Counted from the first letter of the stretch, positions 25,501 to 40,500 are shown. The stretch is DNA of 64,000 bases from Cryptomeria japonica (GCF_030272615.1 NC_081412.1:98395796-98459795), one strand, 5' to 3'. Numbers and translations: made by a program. Notes: a model not told the origin generated them from the letters alone.

Positions 25501-28500
25501 AGAGGCTGGCTTCGCTGCCTATCTCTATTTCATTTTGTACTCCTGTCCTCCCACTGAATAAGTGGTTGAGTAGATAGTTTGTTATTTCCAATCCTCCCGC
25601 TGAATAAGTGGTTGAGTGATTGTCTTGTTTACTTCAGTCTTCTTGGATTTGTAATTGGCTGTTTATACCGCCAAATAGTTGTTAAATTCCAGTATTTCTT
25701 TACCCCGCTAAAAAGTGGAAGTGGCTGGTCTAACCACCAATATGTATATGCTAATGGTGAAATTATTGTGTAAAAATTGAAAAAAAATTGTGGGGGACAT
25801 TTCAGCCCTCTCAATCTTGGCAACAAAATCGTCCATTTGAGTTCTTGTGAAGATTGTTACCTCCTTTTACTTATACCTCCCCTGGTTCTTCTTGTCTAGA
25901 CACCATGATGCATAATGACCAAAACACGTGACAACTAAAACATTTAATTTTGTTCAAGTTTGTTTTCCCTAGCTATGAAGATACTTCATGACTCTTTCCC
26001 TTTCCTCAATGTTTGACTCCAATTTTGTCTCAAACCTAGGTTATGTCCTATAAAGCCTAGCTACATGGCTGCCCTAGCCATTATTGAAAAACCATAGTTA
26101 GCCTTTAGAAAACCTCCTGAAATAAACCCTAGTTGTTGGGTTTTCAAAAGTACCCATAGCAAACCCTAGCTGGTCCCTTTGTGTCTAAAACACCTAAAAC
26201 AAAAAATTGGCTTGCTAAACCACCTCTTTCTGCCCTAGCTATTTTTTGTATAAGTTTATAACTATAAACCTGACCACCAATTTTTCAAAAACCCTAGCCA
26301 CAAATTATAGTTGGTGGTAAAAAAAAGTTTTTAGTTGTGATTCAAGTTGCTCTGGCCGCATCTTCCTACTCGGAGGGCTAAAAAAGTGCTCATCATGTGA
26401 CATACTGGTCACAAATGTTCTCTGTAGATTTATCAAAACCCTCCCTTTGCTTTAAAAATTTACAAGTTACAAATTTTTTCACAAAAAATATGTTTAAAAA
26501 TTGTCGTGATTTTATTCCTACGCGACTCTAGCCTTTTGGCTGTCAAACTTTAAGAAATGCTGCAATTTATTGCACAATTTTCCTCACAATCGTAAAAAAG
26601 TCATGCAATTCATCCTTTAACCAGCCCATGACTTTTCCTTCAAAGGCATGATTTCACATTAAAATACAAGTTTTTATCCTCAATCCCTACACAAATTTTC
26701 TCATGAAAATCCTCAAAATTGCTACACGTGTTTATGATCACTAGGTGAGTGATCTCTCCTTATTCAAAGAAGGCCAAAAGGGAGACGATAGCAAGAACCA
26801 GTTTTATGAGCTTTTAACCAGACAAAATGGACAAGATCCTCAAGGTAACTTATGAAATTATCAAATTAATATTCCATAATAAGTTTTCATGATTTTAGTT
26901 TACCATTTTTTTGTCATTCAAAAGTTTTCGATTTAGATATTGTTTTCTTTTAGGTGTCAAAACCCTTGGTGAGGGTTCTGTAGTTGGTATAAGACCATCA
27001 AGTCAATATTTCATTTTTATGAGGTCAAACCAAAAACATACATTCATGCTACTGAACTTGAAGATTTTCTTCTCTGATATCTTCAGGGTTAATGAGGAGA
27101 TCATGAATGGCCTTGGTATAAGGCCATCAAGTCAATATTTCATTTTTACGAGGTCACACCAAAAACATGCATTCGTGCTGCTGAACTTGAAGATTTTCTT
27201 CTCTGATATCTTCAGGATTAATGAGGAGATCATGAATGGCCTCAGTACAAGAATAGAAAGAATGGTCCTTAATGAAGACCTTAGAGACATGATTTTGGAC
27301 ACGTTGCAAGTTTACAAGGCCACAAAATGGAGGTTGTTTTCTTTAACTCTATGCATTAAAAGAAAAACAACTTTGCAGCAAAGTAAATTTATATATATAT
27401 AATTTTCTTTGTTAACTAAGATATTTAAAAGTTTTAATTTATCTTTCAATTTAGTATGTTACTTACAAAATATAAATTTGTCCTTGTAAATTTGCATTTG
27501 GAAGATTATAGTGCAAAAACAGCTACTTTTGAAAAGCCAGCAATTCACATTTTGTCCCAGCCCTATAGCACTTCTAGGTGTGAGCACAATTGGAGCACAT
27601 TTGAAGCCATTCACAACAAGTAATGCAAAAGGTTGACTCCAAAGCACCTGAATGGCCTTGTCTTTTTGCAATACAACCTTCATCTATATAACCAAAAGAT
27701 TGCAAGAAGGGGCACATATGATGCAATTGACCAAGATGGCATAGATTTGCATTCAGATTGGATCACTGATAAGGTGAAACCCATCGTTTTTTTTGGATGA
27801 GATCACTGATCTTGAGAAAGTAGCAGCAGAATGGACAACAAATGTAGCAACACAAGAGGAGGCATCAATTGGATCTTCAGTCGATGCAGTTACCTATGAT
27901 ATGCCTAAGAAAAATATTCAGCTCAAGCAAAATCATTACCATCCACTCCAAAGACATCAAACAAACACTTAAAAGTTTTACTTGTAGAAGAATTTGTGAA
28001 ATATTAATATGCATTTGTAATTTATGACCATATGACACTCTGACGTGTATTGAATTTTTTTTGTGGATAAATGAAAAACTACTTATGAATTCTCTAAATT
28101 CAGTTTCATGCATGTTTCTAAAGATTATTTTGTAAATAGGTGGTCAAGATTTACTAAGTCCAAGATTTTAACCATAAATGTTGCCAAGATTTGCCAACTC
28201 CAAGATTTTAACCATGGATGTGGATAGGCATTATGCCTATTTTAAGCATAGTAACTGGCAACTGCGGACAAAATTCCAAAGTAAAATTCCTTTATTGCAA
28301 TTGTGAAAAGGAAACCGTGCAAACTTAACTCTTACTATAATTATTTGAATATGGTGTCATAGCAACATCCTACCCTATTGATCTCCTTCTATAATTAGAA
28401 TTTCCATGGTCCATATTTTAAATCACAATAGAACCTATTTGTTTGCATAAGAAAGAGAAATATTCATTAAACAGACATCTGAATATGCCTATCATACTTG

Positions 28501-31500
28501 ATGAATCCGTACCTTAGTCTGACTACACATTAGAAAAAAAATTTAACAGTAACATCTGTATTTAATCACTTGGACGAACATTCAAATTTGTATGATAAAT
28601 AAGAATTACTTTAAGTATCAGATTTTCAAAAACCTTACCGTATGAAATGGGACATTGTCCTTGCCCATAAATTGAACTAGCTCCACATTTTCTGGATTTT
28701 TCCACCATTGTTCCCAATCTGATGTATAACAGGCTGTTATGGATATGTACCCAATTGGAGCATCAAACCATACGTAGAAAACCTGAACAAAACTTAAATA
28801 TTAGAAAGTATATTGTATCTCAAACAATGGCAGTCTCATTCACCTTAAAACTTCCGTATCTTCCTTCAAAAGAAATTGTACAAAATAATCATTCCTGTGA
28901 TTCAATAACATTATTGGATGAGAGGTAACACGAAAAATTTGAACTTTCAGAAGTGTTAGCATTACTTTTTCTTTAGTGTTGGCATCACAATAAAGAAAAG
29001 GAGAAAAAAAGGCTACAAAAATTAACATGATACAGACCTTATCTTTAAACTTTTCAAGTGGAACAGGAACACCCCACTTAAGATCCCGTGTAATACACCG
29101 CTGCTTCAATCCTTCCCTTAACCAAGAATTAGTTGTCTGAATAGCATTTTGACTCCAACCACCAACTGCAGATGTATTGCTAATATACTCCTCCAAGCGG
29201 TCTTGCAGCTTTGGGAGTTCCAAGAATAAGTGCTCGGTGTCACGAATGCAAGGAGGGTTTCGACAGACCTACAAACGAAAACAATTTTCAACTGCGTCCA
29301 GCTTGAACTTGTATTTTTTTTCTTTCAGCCTATCCAGAAAACTTTTACTTAGTGATGAGATTCATAAGAAAAGAAGTATGAGAATATAAAAGTAATAAAC
29401 TATTGTTTGCACTTTGCACCTTGCACCTAGGATTTATGAGTTCTGTAGGGTTCAACATTTTTCCACAGTTTTCACATTGATCACCCCGCGCATCCTCGTA
29501 TCTGCATGCACTATCAGGGCAAGTACCATGTACAAATCTGTCTGCTAAAAAGCGATTGCATGTATCACAATATAGCTGCACAATCATTGTTGGAAAATGT
29601 CAAAATGACAATGATAAATGCATCACATTTTGAGATTACTATGTTAAGAAGAAAGAGATCAAATGAACAAAATTAAATGAATCAAATATTGTGACAAATG
29701 ATGACACAAGTTAAATAAATTACGCTCATTTGTGGTTAGGAGTTTTTCCAATAAATATCAATAGCCCTAACCCTCGGTTATAAGCCTGTCTCATCAGAAC
29801 CAAATGGCTTCTCACAAAGGCTCAAAATTATAAGTTTCAGTGACAGAAAATGAAATATTCTTGCCGGTAATTTTACAAAAACTATTTGCAACCCAACTGA
29901 ATGATTTTATTTTATAAATTAAATAACCACAAATAGACTGGCATTTGAACACAGATTTTCAACAAGTCTGATAATTCAAGTAGTCATATATATAATGCCA
30001 TCACTCTCGAGGGTTCCTAACAATTAATAATATTTCCTTTCAATACAAATTCCAGTTACAGAAGCTAGGGACAGAAACAGAAGGCAATTTCAGTCATCAA
30101 TCGTTTGAACACATGCATACCAGTTGGCACCAAATGCCAGTCTGATCACAGGGCATTAATTACAGCTGCTGGTGGCTGGAAGGAATGGTTACTGGGCTTC
30201 ACAGGCAGGCCGCTGTGCCACAACAGACTGTAGCTGATTGCTGGAAATTACAGCAGACCCATAGTATTTCACAGAGTTTGCAATATTACCTCCTAGCGTC
30301 AGGAAAATCACCATAATACACAGTAATATGAATTTAAGCTTCAATCACTGCCTTTAAACTCTGTAATTGGTAGCCTTCAGAACAATGCTATCTCACATAC
30401 TAATAATCGCTGCCTTCCTTTGCAAGATTTCTTCATGAAAAACATCTTATATGGGCTGGGGTTTCATCCAGACCAGGTACACGGGTTTCGTCCTGTTCAA
30501 AAGCTGTTGCAGGACTTTCAGAGCTAAGACAAATGTATATCAAATGTTGTAGAATGCCCAGACAATGGCATCGACCTCCTTTTAAAAGGAGTAATTGAGC
30601 CTTCTAGAACATTCAATGCTTTTAGACAATTCGCCTTGGATCAACCTAGGTTTATAATTGCATTAATATTTATTTCTTGTACCACCATGGTGCCCACCTA
30701 GGTGAAATAACATTGTTTTTAAAAGTGGCACACTCTTTAAGACTCAACGAAGAATTATAATAATTATTATCATAACTATTGCTATTTAAGGTTCAAAATT
30801 AATTAATCACTCATTCCCTTTATTACGTATTTAATTCTAGCCTTGGGAATGCTGCAGGTCAGAATTTGACATCCTGTGGCCTGTCATTTGAGAAGGGACA
30901 TTACAGAAGATCAGAGCCAAAATGAACTGGCTCCAAGAAGGGGACAAGGGTTCCACATATTTCCTCAAATTGATTAGACACAAACATAGTAGAGAGGAAA
31001 TTGGACATTGAGGATAAAGGGACAGTTTCAAAAGGGCACACCTTTATGAAAAAGGCCTTCCACTCTTTCTTTCAAAATTTGTTTACCTCTGACTTGAATG
31101 ATAAAATTCTTGAAGCTATAAAGTTTTGTCTCAGAATGATTCCAACCAAGGTCTGTTCTGAGGATGCATTTGAACTTGAAAAGGATGTTACTATAGCAAA
31201 AATTGAGGAAACTATCAAGTCATTAACCAATTCCAACTCTCCGGGGGCTAATGAGCTCAACTCTAAGTTCTATATTACTGATATTGAGTGAATTATTACT
31301 AAGCTTCTAGAAGAATATTGTTATGAATATAAGACAAACGCCTTGGGAACTAACATCAACAAAGGTATCATCAAGTTGATCCCTAAGGAAGGAGATAAAA
31401 CTTTGATCAAAAACTAGAGGCCTATTACACTCCTCAATGTCTCTTATAAGATTATTGTTAAAACTTTGGGCAGAACACTCTCAGGAATGTTAAAGAAAAT

Positions 31501-34500
31501 TGTTTCAGTGACTCAGACTGGCTTCATCAAGGGGAGGTATACTTGAAAATTCGATCACTAGTTGGGAGGGCATGCATTGGGCTAAACATGATGGGCAGAA
31601 TGTTGCTATGATTCTACTTGATTTTGAAAAAATTTATGACGAGATAGAATAGTCTTTGTGATTGACATGCCGAATGCATTTGGGTTTCCACATAAATTCT
31701 GCAAATGGATGAATATCCTATTTAATGACTCTTCCACTCAAATAGATTTTAATGGAGAGCTCACAGACCCTATTCTCTTCCAAAGATCATTGCTCTTGCA
31801 TTATTTGTTCTTGCTGCTGATGCAATGCATTATCTTCATAGAACCAATCTTATCTCTCCTCCAATCAAGGGTATCAGGTTTCCTAACTAGGAGCAATTAA
31901 TGCCTAGTTTGCTAATGACACTACTCTATTGAACTATCCGAGGAACATTTTGACAACATTATAGACAAAATGCAAATTTTTTGTGATGCCTCTGGTTCTA
32001 AGACCTCCCCCATAAATCAACTCTGTTGGGGTGGTCTAAAGATCCTCCCACTTGGCTTGCCAGTAAAGGTTGGACTGGCAGTGGGCTGACCCATCAAAGG
32101 TGGTAAAGTACTTGGGCATTCCATTTGCAATATCCCCTTCCATGTAAAGTATGTGGAAATGGGTCTTCCAGAAGATTGAAAAAAAACATGCCAAATAACA
32201 AACTCACCTGCTTTCCCTTGTAGGCAGACTTCAGGTTGTTCAAAAAGTCTTATCCTCTCATGCTATTTATCATTCTTCAGCCTGGTTGTTTGGTAATGTT
32301 CAGTTTGATAGACTTCAGGATTTTGAGAGATTTTCTTTGGTCTAATGGGAAGAGCGATAAGAAAAGACAATGTGTAAGGTGGGAATGGTGTTGTCTCCTC
32401 AAACAAATGGGTGGCCTTGGCCTTGGATCTTAGGATCCAAGGCATCGCACTTGCTGCTAAATGGATTTTCAAGGCCCTTTAAGGAGATGAGCCTTGGAAA
32501 ATTCTATTTAAAAATAATTTATATCTCTCTAGACCAAAGAAAGGACAGCAGTGGGGCCCTCTATCTTCAAGATATATTGTTTGGCCATTTTGAGGTTAAG
32601 GTTTTTGGCTCGCCTATATTTGCCACTCTATGGAAGGCATGGATTAAGTCAAACATTTGGTCAGAAATGGAAATGCTATATCTGCATCTCTGACGTACTG
32701 TGTTCAGAACAGATCTTTATGGTAGAATGTGGTACATAATAAGAAGCGGTTGGCCTTGTCTCAAGGCCGCTCTGCAAAATTTTGCAATTCCTTGGGGGTG
32801 CAATATATGCAAGACAATTTGGTCAATAACAATACGAGGACTTGGGAGAAGATGATGGCTGACTTTGGTATTCCTCCAACCCATAAAAAAAATATTTTAT
32901 GATTAGGAAAGGCGTGGGAGATACATTCCCAGGGCAAGTGGTTTCTGAATCAAATCTCCTTAACTTTCAGGATATGACTGTTAACAAACTGTATACTATG
33001 ATTACTAGCTCTGGAGAGATTTAGAGCTGGCTAAACCTTTCTTGGAAGATTGATTGGCCTGCTGCTAAATGGTCCACTAGACTCCTTCACATCTAGCATT
33101 ACTCTGTGGAACCCAAGAAAGCCTGTTTTTTGTTGGCTTCTGTTGGTCATGTTTTACAATCCTATGGTCTGACTACTAGAATTTGTGATATTTGTGATGT
33201 CCCTGAGACTTTTGCACATCTCTTTTTTGAATGCAAATGTACAGTGGCTATTTGGTCCCTTTTCTTTGGTCTTCCTGTCAATTGATCTGATCCTTGTGGT
33301 TTTTCTTGGTATTAAATTTTAGCTGGATATGTTGATGCATTTAATGTTGATTTGAACAAATTTTGGCCTGATTTGTCTAATGAGATTTTGTAACTTATTT
33401 GGAAGAAGAGGAATGCAGAGATTTTCCAAGGCATTAGGAGGCATCTTACTAAAGTTCAAATGCGAGCTCACCTACTTTTCTATTATGTTGCAGATCTTCG
33501 CAGCTCTTGAGATACCTAAGGACCGGTTCATGATATTGCTCAAGGAAGGCATTACTATTGTTTACAAAACAGAAATTAGATCAGCTCATTTCTTTCCACA
33601 TGCAAGGAATATTTGAATCAACAAGAATTGAAATTACTCAAAAAATTCATGGAGGAGAAAAAGATCCCTAAACCAGCAGATGATGAAGGCAACAGTAAGA
33701 TGAAGACACCAGACCAATCCATACGTCCAAAAGCATATCCCAACCTGATTGTGCCTCCACTTGGCACCTATGACTGTGACAGGGCTGAATGTAGCATGGG
33801 ATTAATAGTCTTTTTGATGGTCTAGTTAAATATGTATCTGTTGTAACTAAGAACTCTTCGTCTTACTTTTTTTGACTGGTGACACATGTTGATACTATTT
33901 GGAGCTGCTGCTCCTCATAATGTACTCGCTGTTTTGATAAACTATCTTGAATAGAAAAAAAATATATCAACAGCTGTGAATACTGCAACTGTCAAATTAA
34001 TTAGACACTAATTCTTACTTATGCCAAATTTTGCAGTCTTGTATTCTTGTATGGTCTATCTGAGGTCTGTTTGAGTACTTCTGCAGTTCATGGAATGATA
34101 GTTTTAAGAATAGGAACCAACATAATGGCTCTAAATGTAATTTCATTTTTTCAAAATAATATATCAGAATTGAAAAAAGTTATTAAGCTCAGCATATCTG
34201 TATGTGCACAATTTTCAGGTTCAGCAATTTATTTCTTATCTTATTTTTCATGTCTAATGTTGTAGTGTGTATCTCTTTTTGCAGCAATAATTGTTTATTT
34301 ATATACTAACCAGTTGAACCTGAGGGTTCCCCAAACTTACAAGGGGTAATAGAGCCAAAAATGAGCAGTTTTTTGTAGGTTTATCATGTCGGCAGCATAT
34401 CCATCAGAAGGTATACATTTAGTCCTAGTGTAATCAATTCACGACATAGCAATGCCTTCAATCAACCCTAGTAGCCATTTTCAAGGAAGAAAACTATGAT

Positions 34501-37500
34501 TTTTGGACAATCAAAAGGAAGACTGTTCAGTGGACAAGATATTCAAGAGTTGGTGGAACGAGGTTTTTCAGAACCTGCAAATGCAACAGAATACAATGCT
34601 CTTACATAAGATGACGAGGACCTGTTGACAAAGAATCGATGAAGAAATTCAAAGGTGCTTTTTCTAATCCAAACAATCTTGCATGATTTAATTTCCCCAA
34701 GAATTCTGTTATGATATTTCTTGAAAATAAATAGCAAACCACTTCAAAAGGGTGACCTCCAATAATCAGATAATAATATATGTATCCAATATTTGATGAT
34801 AAAATGGTATTCCTTATTTATAGGGACACACCCCTCCATTTTAGTTAAGAGAAGTCAAGGTATTATCTAAGACTAATGTTAAGGCTAAGCATGCTGCAAG
34901 TGCTTATCATTATCATACTTAAGAATATGTTATATAAACTTAGGAACATATGATGTTAGAATCATAACATTCCCATCCCCTTCAGAAAAGTGTTACCCTC
35001 AACACTTGGCAACTCTACATTCTTTTGTATGAATTAATCATCATTCCATGTTGAGTCTTCAACTGTTAAATTCTTCCATCTGATTAGGAATTTTGAGATG
35101 GCTCTATTTTGCAACATGATTGTAGGAATTCCATAAACTTTTTGTATAATGTTCATCAATAATTTTGCCATAGTACTGTGATTAGAAATTTTAAGCATGC
35201 CGCAAGTGCTTATCCTTATTTTACTCAAGAATATATTATATAACTTATAAATATATGATGTTTGAATTATAACATTTCCATCCCCTTCACAAAAGTTTTA
35301 CCCTCAACACTGAGCAACTCTGAAAACTTTTGTATGAATCGATCATCATTCCATGTTGCATCTTCAATTGGTAAATTCTTCCGTCTGAGATAGGAATTTT
35401 GAGATGGCTCTATTTTGCATTATGATTGTAGGAATTCCATAAATAAATGAGAGTTCACAAAAATGTCCATACTTAATGAGTCTGTCCACAACAACCAAAA
35501 TTACATCAAAATTATTTGACTTTGGCAAAACTCTATAAGTCCATAGGCAACCCTATAAGAGTCTTTATAGTTTCCCCTTGATTTTGTTGGCATATCAAAC
35601 ATTCAGTCACAAATTTTTGGACATTTGATTTTGTACCTTCCCAAAAGATATCTTTCTTTATATAATGTTAGGTATGAACAAATCTTCTTTAGTATCTTAT
35701 TAGGCCCCAAAATCCACTCAAACCTTCAATATTTTTAGTTTTTCGCCACTCTTTCACTGATGTAATCTTCTTAGGGTCTTAACACTCTCAGGTAACATCA
35801 CATGTCCTTCTAATTCTTTACCCTAAAGACACATTTAGATTGTTTTGCATAGATTTTATTATCTGTCATGCCCCCGTCCTGATACCTTCTTGAAATCTGA
35901 TTAAGAAAATTCTCTTATTAATAAGACATCACAATTTTCTCATATCTGGCTGACTCCCTTACATAAACACTTCGGTTTAATGAAAATAAGTAAAAATAAT
36001 AATGTCCGACCTTTATGAACAAAGAACAAAATGATAAAAATGATTAAAGGCCACCACATTCTTGATTGCCTGAGATAAATACTTAAGGAGGCAAAGTAGT
36101 TGAGAGCAAGATAGAATTAATTAAATAAGGGCCAATCTACAAAGTATTAGCACCCACAACAAGAGGCCAACCTTGTGGGAAATTAAATAAAATCAAAGTC
36201 ATTACTAATGGGAGGCTGACCCTTTGAAGAGTTGCTTCCCTTTTAAATATTCACCCCTCTTGATGAGGAATGAAGGGGTATAAAAAGAGGATAAGATGGG
36301 AGTAGGAAGGTATTGATGTGTTTTTTATGCACATGCGAACACAGAATAAAATACCTAAGGTACCTTATCCTCTCTTGAACAAAGTTCTCGACTGCTTAAG
36401 ATTTCGCCGAAGGATCAGTCAAAGTAACTCCAAGGTTCTTGTATGTAGTGTCTCTACATGTGGATAAGCTCTTTGCGGTACGATGTGATTTTGCTGGAAT
36501 CACAAGGGGACTTACACTCGATGATTTGAACGTCTGATTTGCTTTAAATATTACTGGAACACAGGATTTCACTAGCCTAGATTTTTGAAAAGAAGGAAAA
36601 AAGGACGAGGGCGAGGGAAGGATCTAATTCTGACACTAAGAATGTAGGAGCAATGAATGACCTTTGATGAAATTCTAACTAAGTCTTGTTTTGACATCCC
36701 AGGACCATCTCCACAAGGTTAGTGCGATCTTCAGAGGAAAGCTTTATGATGTTCAGATCATCGCTACGAGCATAGACACCATCAGGCTGATGCATATCAG
36801 TGAAGAAGTGACAATTGGAGTTAGGCTTAAGCTGAATGATTCCAGTTGACTACACAAGGCAAGTCTGCAATCAACAAACTGCTAGTAGTATGGATATACA
36901 AATTTCATCATCAATCAAACACATTTCTTCTACTCATCTAATAACATGAAATCAAACCTGAGAAGTATAAAGACCATGCAAATTGTTGAATCGACCCATA
37001 GATTTCACCATTTCTTCAATGAAGTTTACAAGTCTTTTACAACAACATCTTGGCAACAATCTTTGCCTTCTCTTTCTATTCTACTCTAACTGCTATTCTA
37101 TTTGCTATTAATAATTAGCTATTCTAACCTCTATGAACTAACTATTAACCTTCTAGCTATTAACTATTAACCTTTACAAATGAGGAGCCAAGGCTTTATA
37201 TAGGAAGCCCTTAATACAATTCAATGGCTCAGATCAATTTGAGATCAATGGCCGAGATTTTACAATGAAAACCCTAATTAGGGTTTGTTACAACAAACTC
37301 AATTCTGGCCAATGAACTAATTGCATTATTTGGACACATGTCTTCTCTGGAATATTTGACCAATGGATAACAGGGGTAGGTACATCGAAGTTTGTGTCAT
37401 CTTTGATGAGTCAAGTACATTGAATCTAGACACGCTGAGGGGGACCAATCCGACTGGAGGAGTGATGACTGGGATGCCACCTTGTCTGACACTTGTAACT

Positions 37501-40500
37501 TGGTAGATGTTCAATTTGATGATGCTGAGAAGCTAACTTTAATTAACTCTTCTGAAACTATTGGCTTCTTCAACGGACCCTTGCTTTAACCTCGTTTGTC
37601 TTTGATGCGCAGGATGGATAGTGTACCTTTCCTTGAAATGCTGGACTGGAAGAGGTCGTCCTTGATGATGCTGGACTGGAAGAGGTCGTCCTTGATCTAG
37701 TCTGGTTTTCTTTCATCTGCAAAACAAACCAAAAGATGATTAAGGACACATAATAAATTCATTTCAACATAGTATTTTACACCTTAAATCATCAACAAAA
37801 GATATTAAAATGAAGTTTGCTCGAGATTCTCCCCAGGGACAGGCCCTATAAGAATTTCGCCCTAGACCCTTTGGAAGGGTCAGGTGCGAAATTTGCATTC
37901 CTGGCTCATTTAGACCTCACTTCATCATTATCTCACAACTAGCCCTCGCTTGGCCCAAACAGGGTGAAAAAAAGGAGTTTCAAAAGATTTCGCCCTGGAC
38001 CCTCCGGAAGGGTCAAGAGCGAATTTTGTATTCCAGGATGATTCTATTACTTGTTTACTCCAAAACTCCTCCCAAGGCAAACATATGATAGTTTTCCTTC
38101 CTCCAGAGCCCAGGGATCCATGCCTTGACCTTCATCATGAGCAATTTGAGTGAAATTGGGAATTTCGCTCTGGACCCTCTAGAAGGGTCAGGAGCGAAAT
38201 TCCTATTTTAGGCTTATTCCTCCATCTTCTTTACTTTCAATTTATCTTGCAAGGCTTAAATAGCCTCCCTCCAGTCTTTTCATGCCTTAGGAATCAAAAT
38301 CTTGTCTTGACACAAAGGGGAAATAATGATTTTGAAGAATTTCGCTTTGGACCCTTTGGAAGGGTCAAGAGCGAAATTCACTTTTTGCTTGCCTATTCAC
38401 ACTAAATTTCACTTTCTTCACTTCACTCCATCTGGACACCCTCATATTGAATCCACTTCTCAACTTGGCAACATTGGTTTGATCTTCACAAGGTCTAAAA
38501 AGTCAAATTCGCTCAAAAACCTAGCCAGGGACAGGACCTATCCAGAATTTCGCTCTGGACCCTTTGGAAGGGTCAGGAGCGAATTTCTTCCTCCAGCCCA
38601 AAATTTGTACTTTTAATGATTAAAAAACTTTCCAAGGCATTCCAAATGGCTTCTCTCACCCTAGACTAGGCCTGACTTCATTCAAAATTTGGATAAAAGG
38701 ATGGTTGGAAGAATTTCGCTCTGGACCCTTTGGAAGGGTCATGAGCGAAATTCACTTTTTAGCTTAAAATTAGCATATTTGAAGGCAACAAACTATTCAA
38801 GGGCAATCCTAGGGGCATCCCTCACTTGATCTAGGCCTGAATTGGCACAAACTCTTGAATATAGGATGTGTTTTAGGATTTTCGCTCTAGACCCTTTGGA
38901 AGGGTCAGGAGCGAAAATCTTGTTTTTGAGCTTATTCCTCCATCACCTCATCTTGAATCAACCTCAAAAAGCAAGAAAACACTTCTCCTCACTCACCTGA
39001 GCTATAAAAACCTAAGTTTGACTTGATTTGGCAAGGAAAATGGGTGATTGTAGAATTTTCGCTCTGGACCCTTTGGAAGGGTCAGGAGCGATTTTCATCA
39101 TTTGGCTCAATTCTATCAAACTTGATAATCATTGGCAATTTGGAGTCATTCTTAAGGCCTTCTTTGATCTTGATCCTTACTAGATTTGGCATAAATTTAA
39201 GGGAAAAGATAGGTTTTGTACAATTTCGCCTTGGACCCTTTGGAAGGGTCAGTTGCGATTTTCCCTTTCTAGCCCAAAATCATAATTTTTTGAGACAACA
39301 ATCAATTCAAGGGCAATCTCAAGGGCATCCCTCACCTTGGTCTAGGCATGGCTTGGCACAAATCTTGGAGAAAAGGATGGGTTTTAGGATTTTCGCTCTG
39401 GACCCTTTGGAAGGGTCAGGAGCGAAATCCCTTTCTAGACCAAAATCATCATTCTTTCAATCCCAATCTTTATTGCAAGGTAAAATCTCATCTCTCTTCG
39501 CCCTAGGAACAAGGTTTTAAGCCCAAGCAAGGTTTAAAATATAGGTTTGCAAGGAATTTCGCTCTGGACCCTTTGGAAGGGTCAAGAGCGAAATTTCCTT
39601 CCTTGGCTAAAACACTCATTCTTCAACTCTTTCAAACATTCCCAAGGGCCACAACATGTTCATTCTCCCTTTCAACATGCCTTGGACATCAAAATTTGGT
39701 CAAACTAGGGAAGAAAAGAGGTCTAAGTAGATTTTCGCTCTGGACCCTTTGGAAGGGTCAGGAGCGAATTTCATTTTTTAGGCTTGATTCTTCATTTCTC
39801 CAACTCCAAACCACCTCAAGAGGCAAAGACGTGCTATCTCACTTCCATCCACACCATTAAAAAACCAAGGACTTGACCTCTTCCAAGGAAAAATAGGTGT
39901 TTCTAGGAATTTCGCTTTGGACCCTTTGGAAGGGTCAGGAGCGAAATTCACTATTTGGCTCAAAATCCTTCACTTTTCAATGCTTTCAAACATTTCCAAT
40001 GGCAAAAGATGTCCATCCTTCCTTTCAAGATGCCTTGCAAATCAAAATTTGGTCAAACTAGGGAAGAAATGAGTCTTAGGTAGATTTTCGTTCTGGACCC
40101 TTTGGAAGGGTCAGGAGCGAAAATCTTAGTTTAGGCTTGATCACTCACTTTTCCAACTTCAAACCACCTCAAGAAGCAAACTTAGATCATTTTCCACCTA
40201 AGGAACAAGGATTGGATCCCAAACAAAGTAGCAAAAGAGGGGTATAGTGAATTTCGCTCTGGACCCTTTGTAAGGGTCAGGAGCGAAATTCTCTTTCAGG
40301 CTAAAATCTTGATCTTCAAAATCGTCCAACTCCATCTCAAGGCAAGAACATACCAATTCATCCTCCATCAAGCCAACGCCTGGCCAAAATAAGGAAGAAA
40401 ACAAGGGTCATAAGGATTTTCGCTCTGGACCCTTTGGAAGGGTCAAGAGCGAAAATCATGTTTCCAGGCTGATTTAGCACTTTATTCATCCAATCCTCCC

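Larger units (their letters stand above)
23917..25804 (+). mobile_element. LTR H (probable solo LTR)
   Basis: 1888 bp from TGTAATGTCTCC to GGGGGACATTTCA, matching the head of LTR K and the GGGACATT(A/T)CA ends seen elsewhere. TATAAATA at 24710-24717 gives plus orientation. The U3 has CTATTTTTAG stem-loops; the right part has repeated 'cccactgaataagtgg' motifs (25485-25730). The 5-bp flanks do not match; an 82-bp duplication flanks it instead. Confidence 0.75.
23480..26000 (-). pseudogene. Copia element fragment (gag end and protease)
   Basis: Minus strand. 25960-25890 encodes a zinc knuckle (CFSCHVF, then GHYASWC with a 1-base frameshift). 23790-23551 encodes the protease start ([11 protein letters not shown], with Trp in place of the active-site Gly) and on to [14 protein letters not shown]. 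Between them lies LTR H, and the gag stretch before the insertion point is present on both sides of it. No LTR of this Copia was found; it sits inside the hAT remnant. Confidence 0.75.
12359..28638 (-). other. MetRS intron 6 (16.3 kb)
   Basis: Runs from donor GTAAGG at 28638 to acceptor ACAG at 12359. Contents: tRNA-like boxes near 13.05 kb, solo LTRs K and A, the hAT remnant, a Copia fragment and LTR H. The stretches 13200-14787 and 19799-21990 hold nothing recognisable beyond scattered CTAAAAATAG motifs near 21.09 kb. Confidence 0.9.

Noticed and set aside
26911-27402. 163-residue open frame as a host gene
   Set aside because: Its content is a hAT transposase block with a tandem duplication and it continues as hAT in another frame.
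38326-39860. Open frames with repeated peptides such as [11 protein letters not shown] and [13 protein letters not shown]
   Set aside because: They are the hairpin core read in different frames and on both strands; the frame changes from unit to unit, so they are not a repeat protein.
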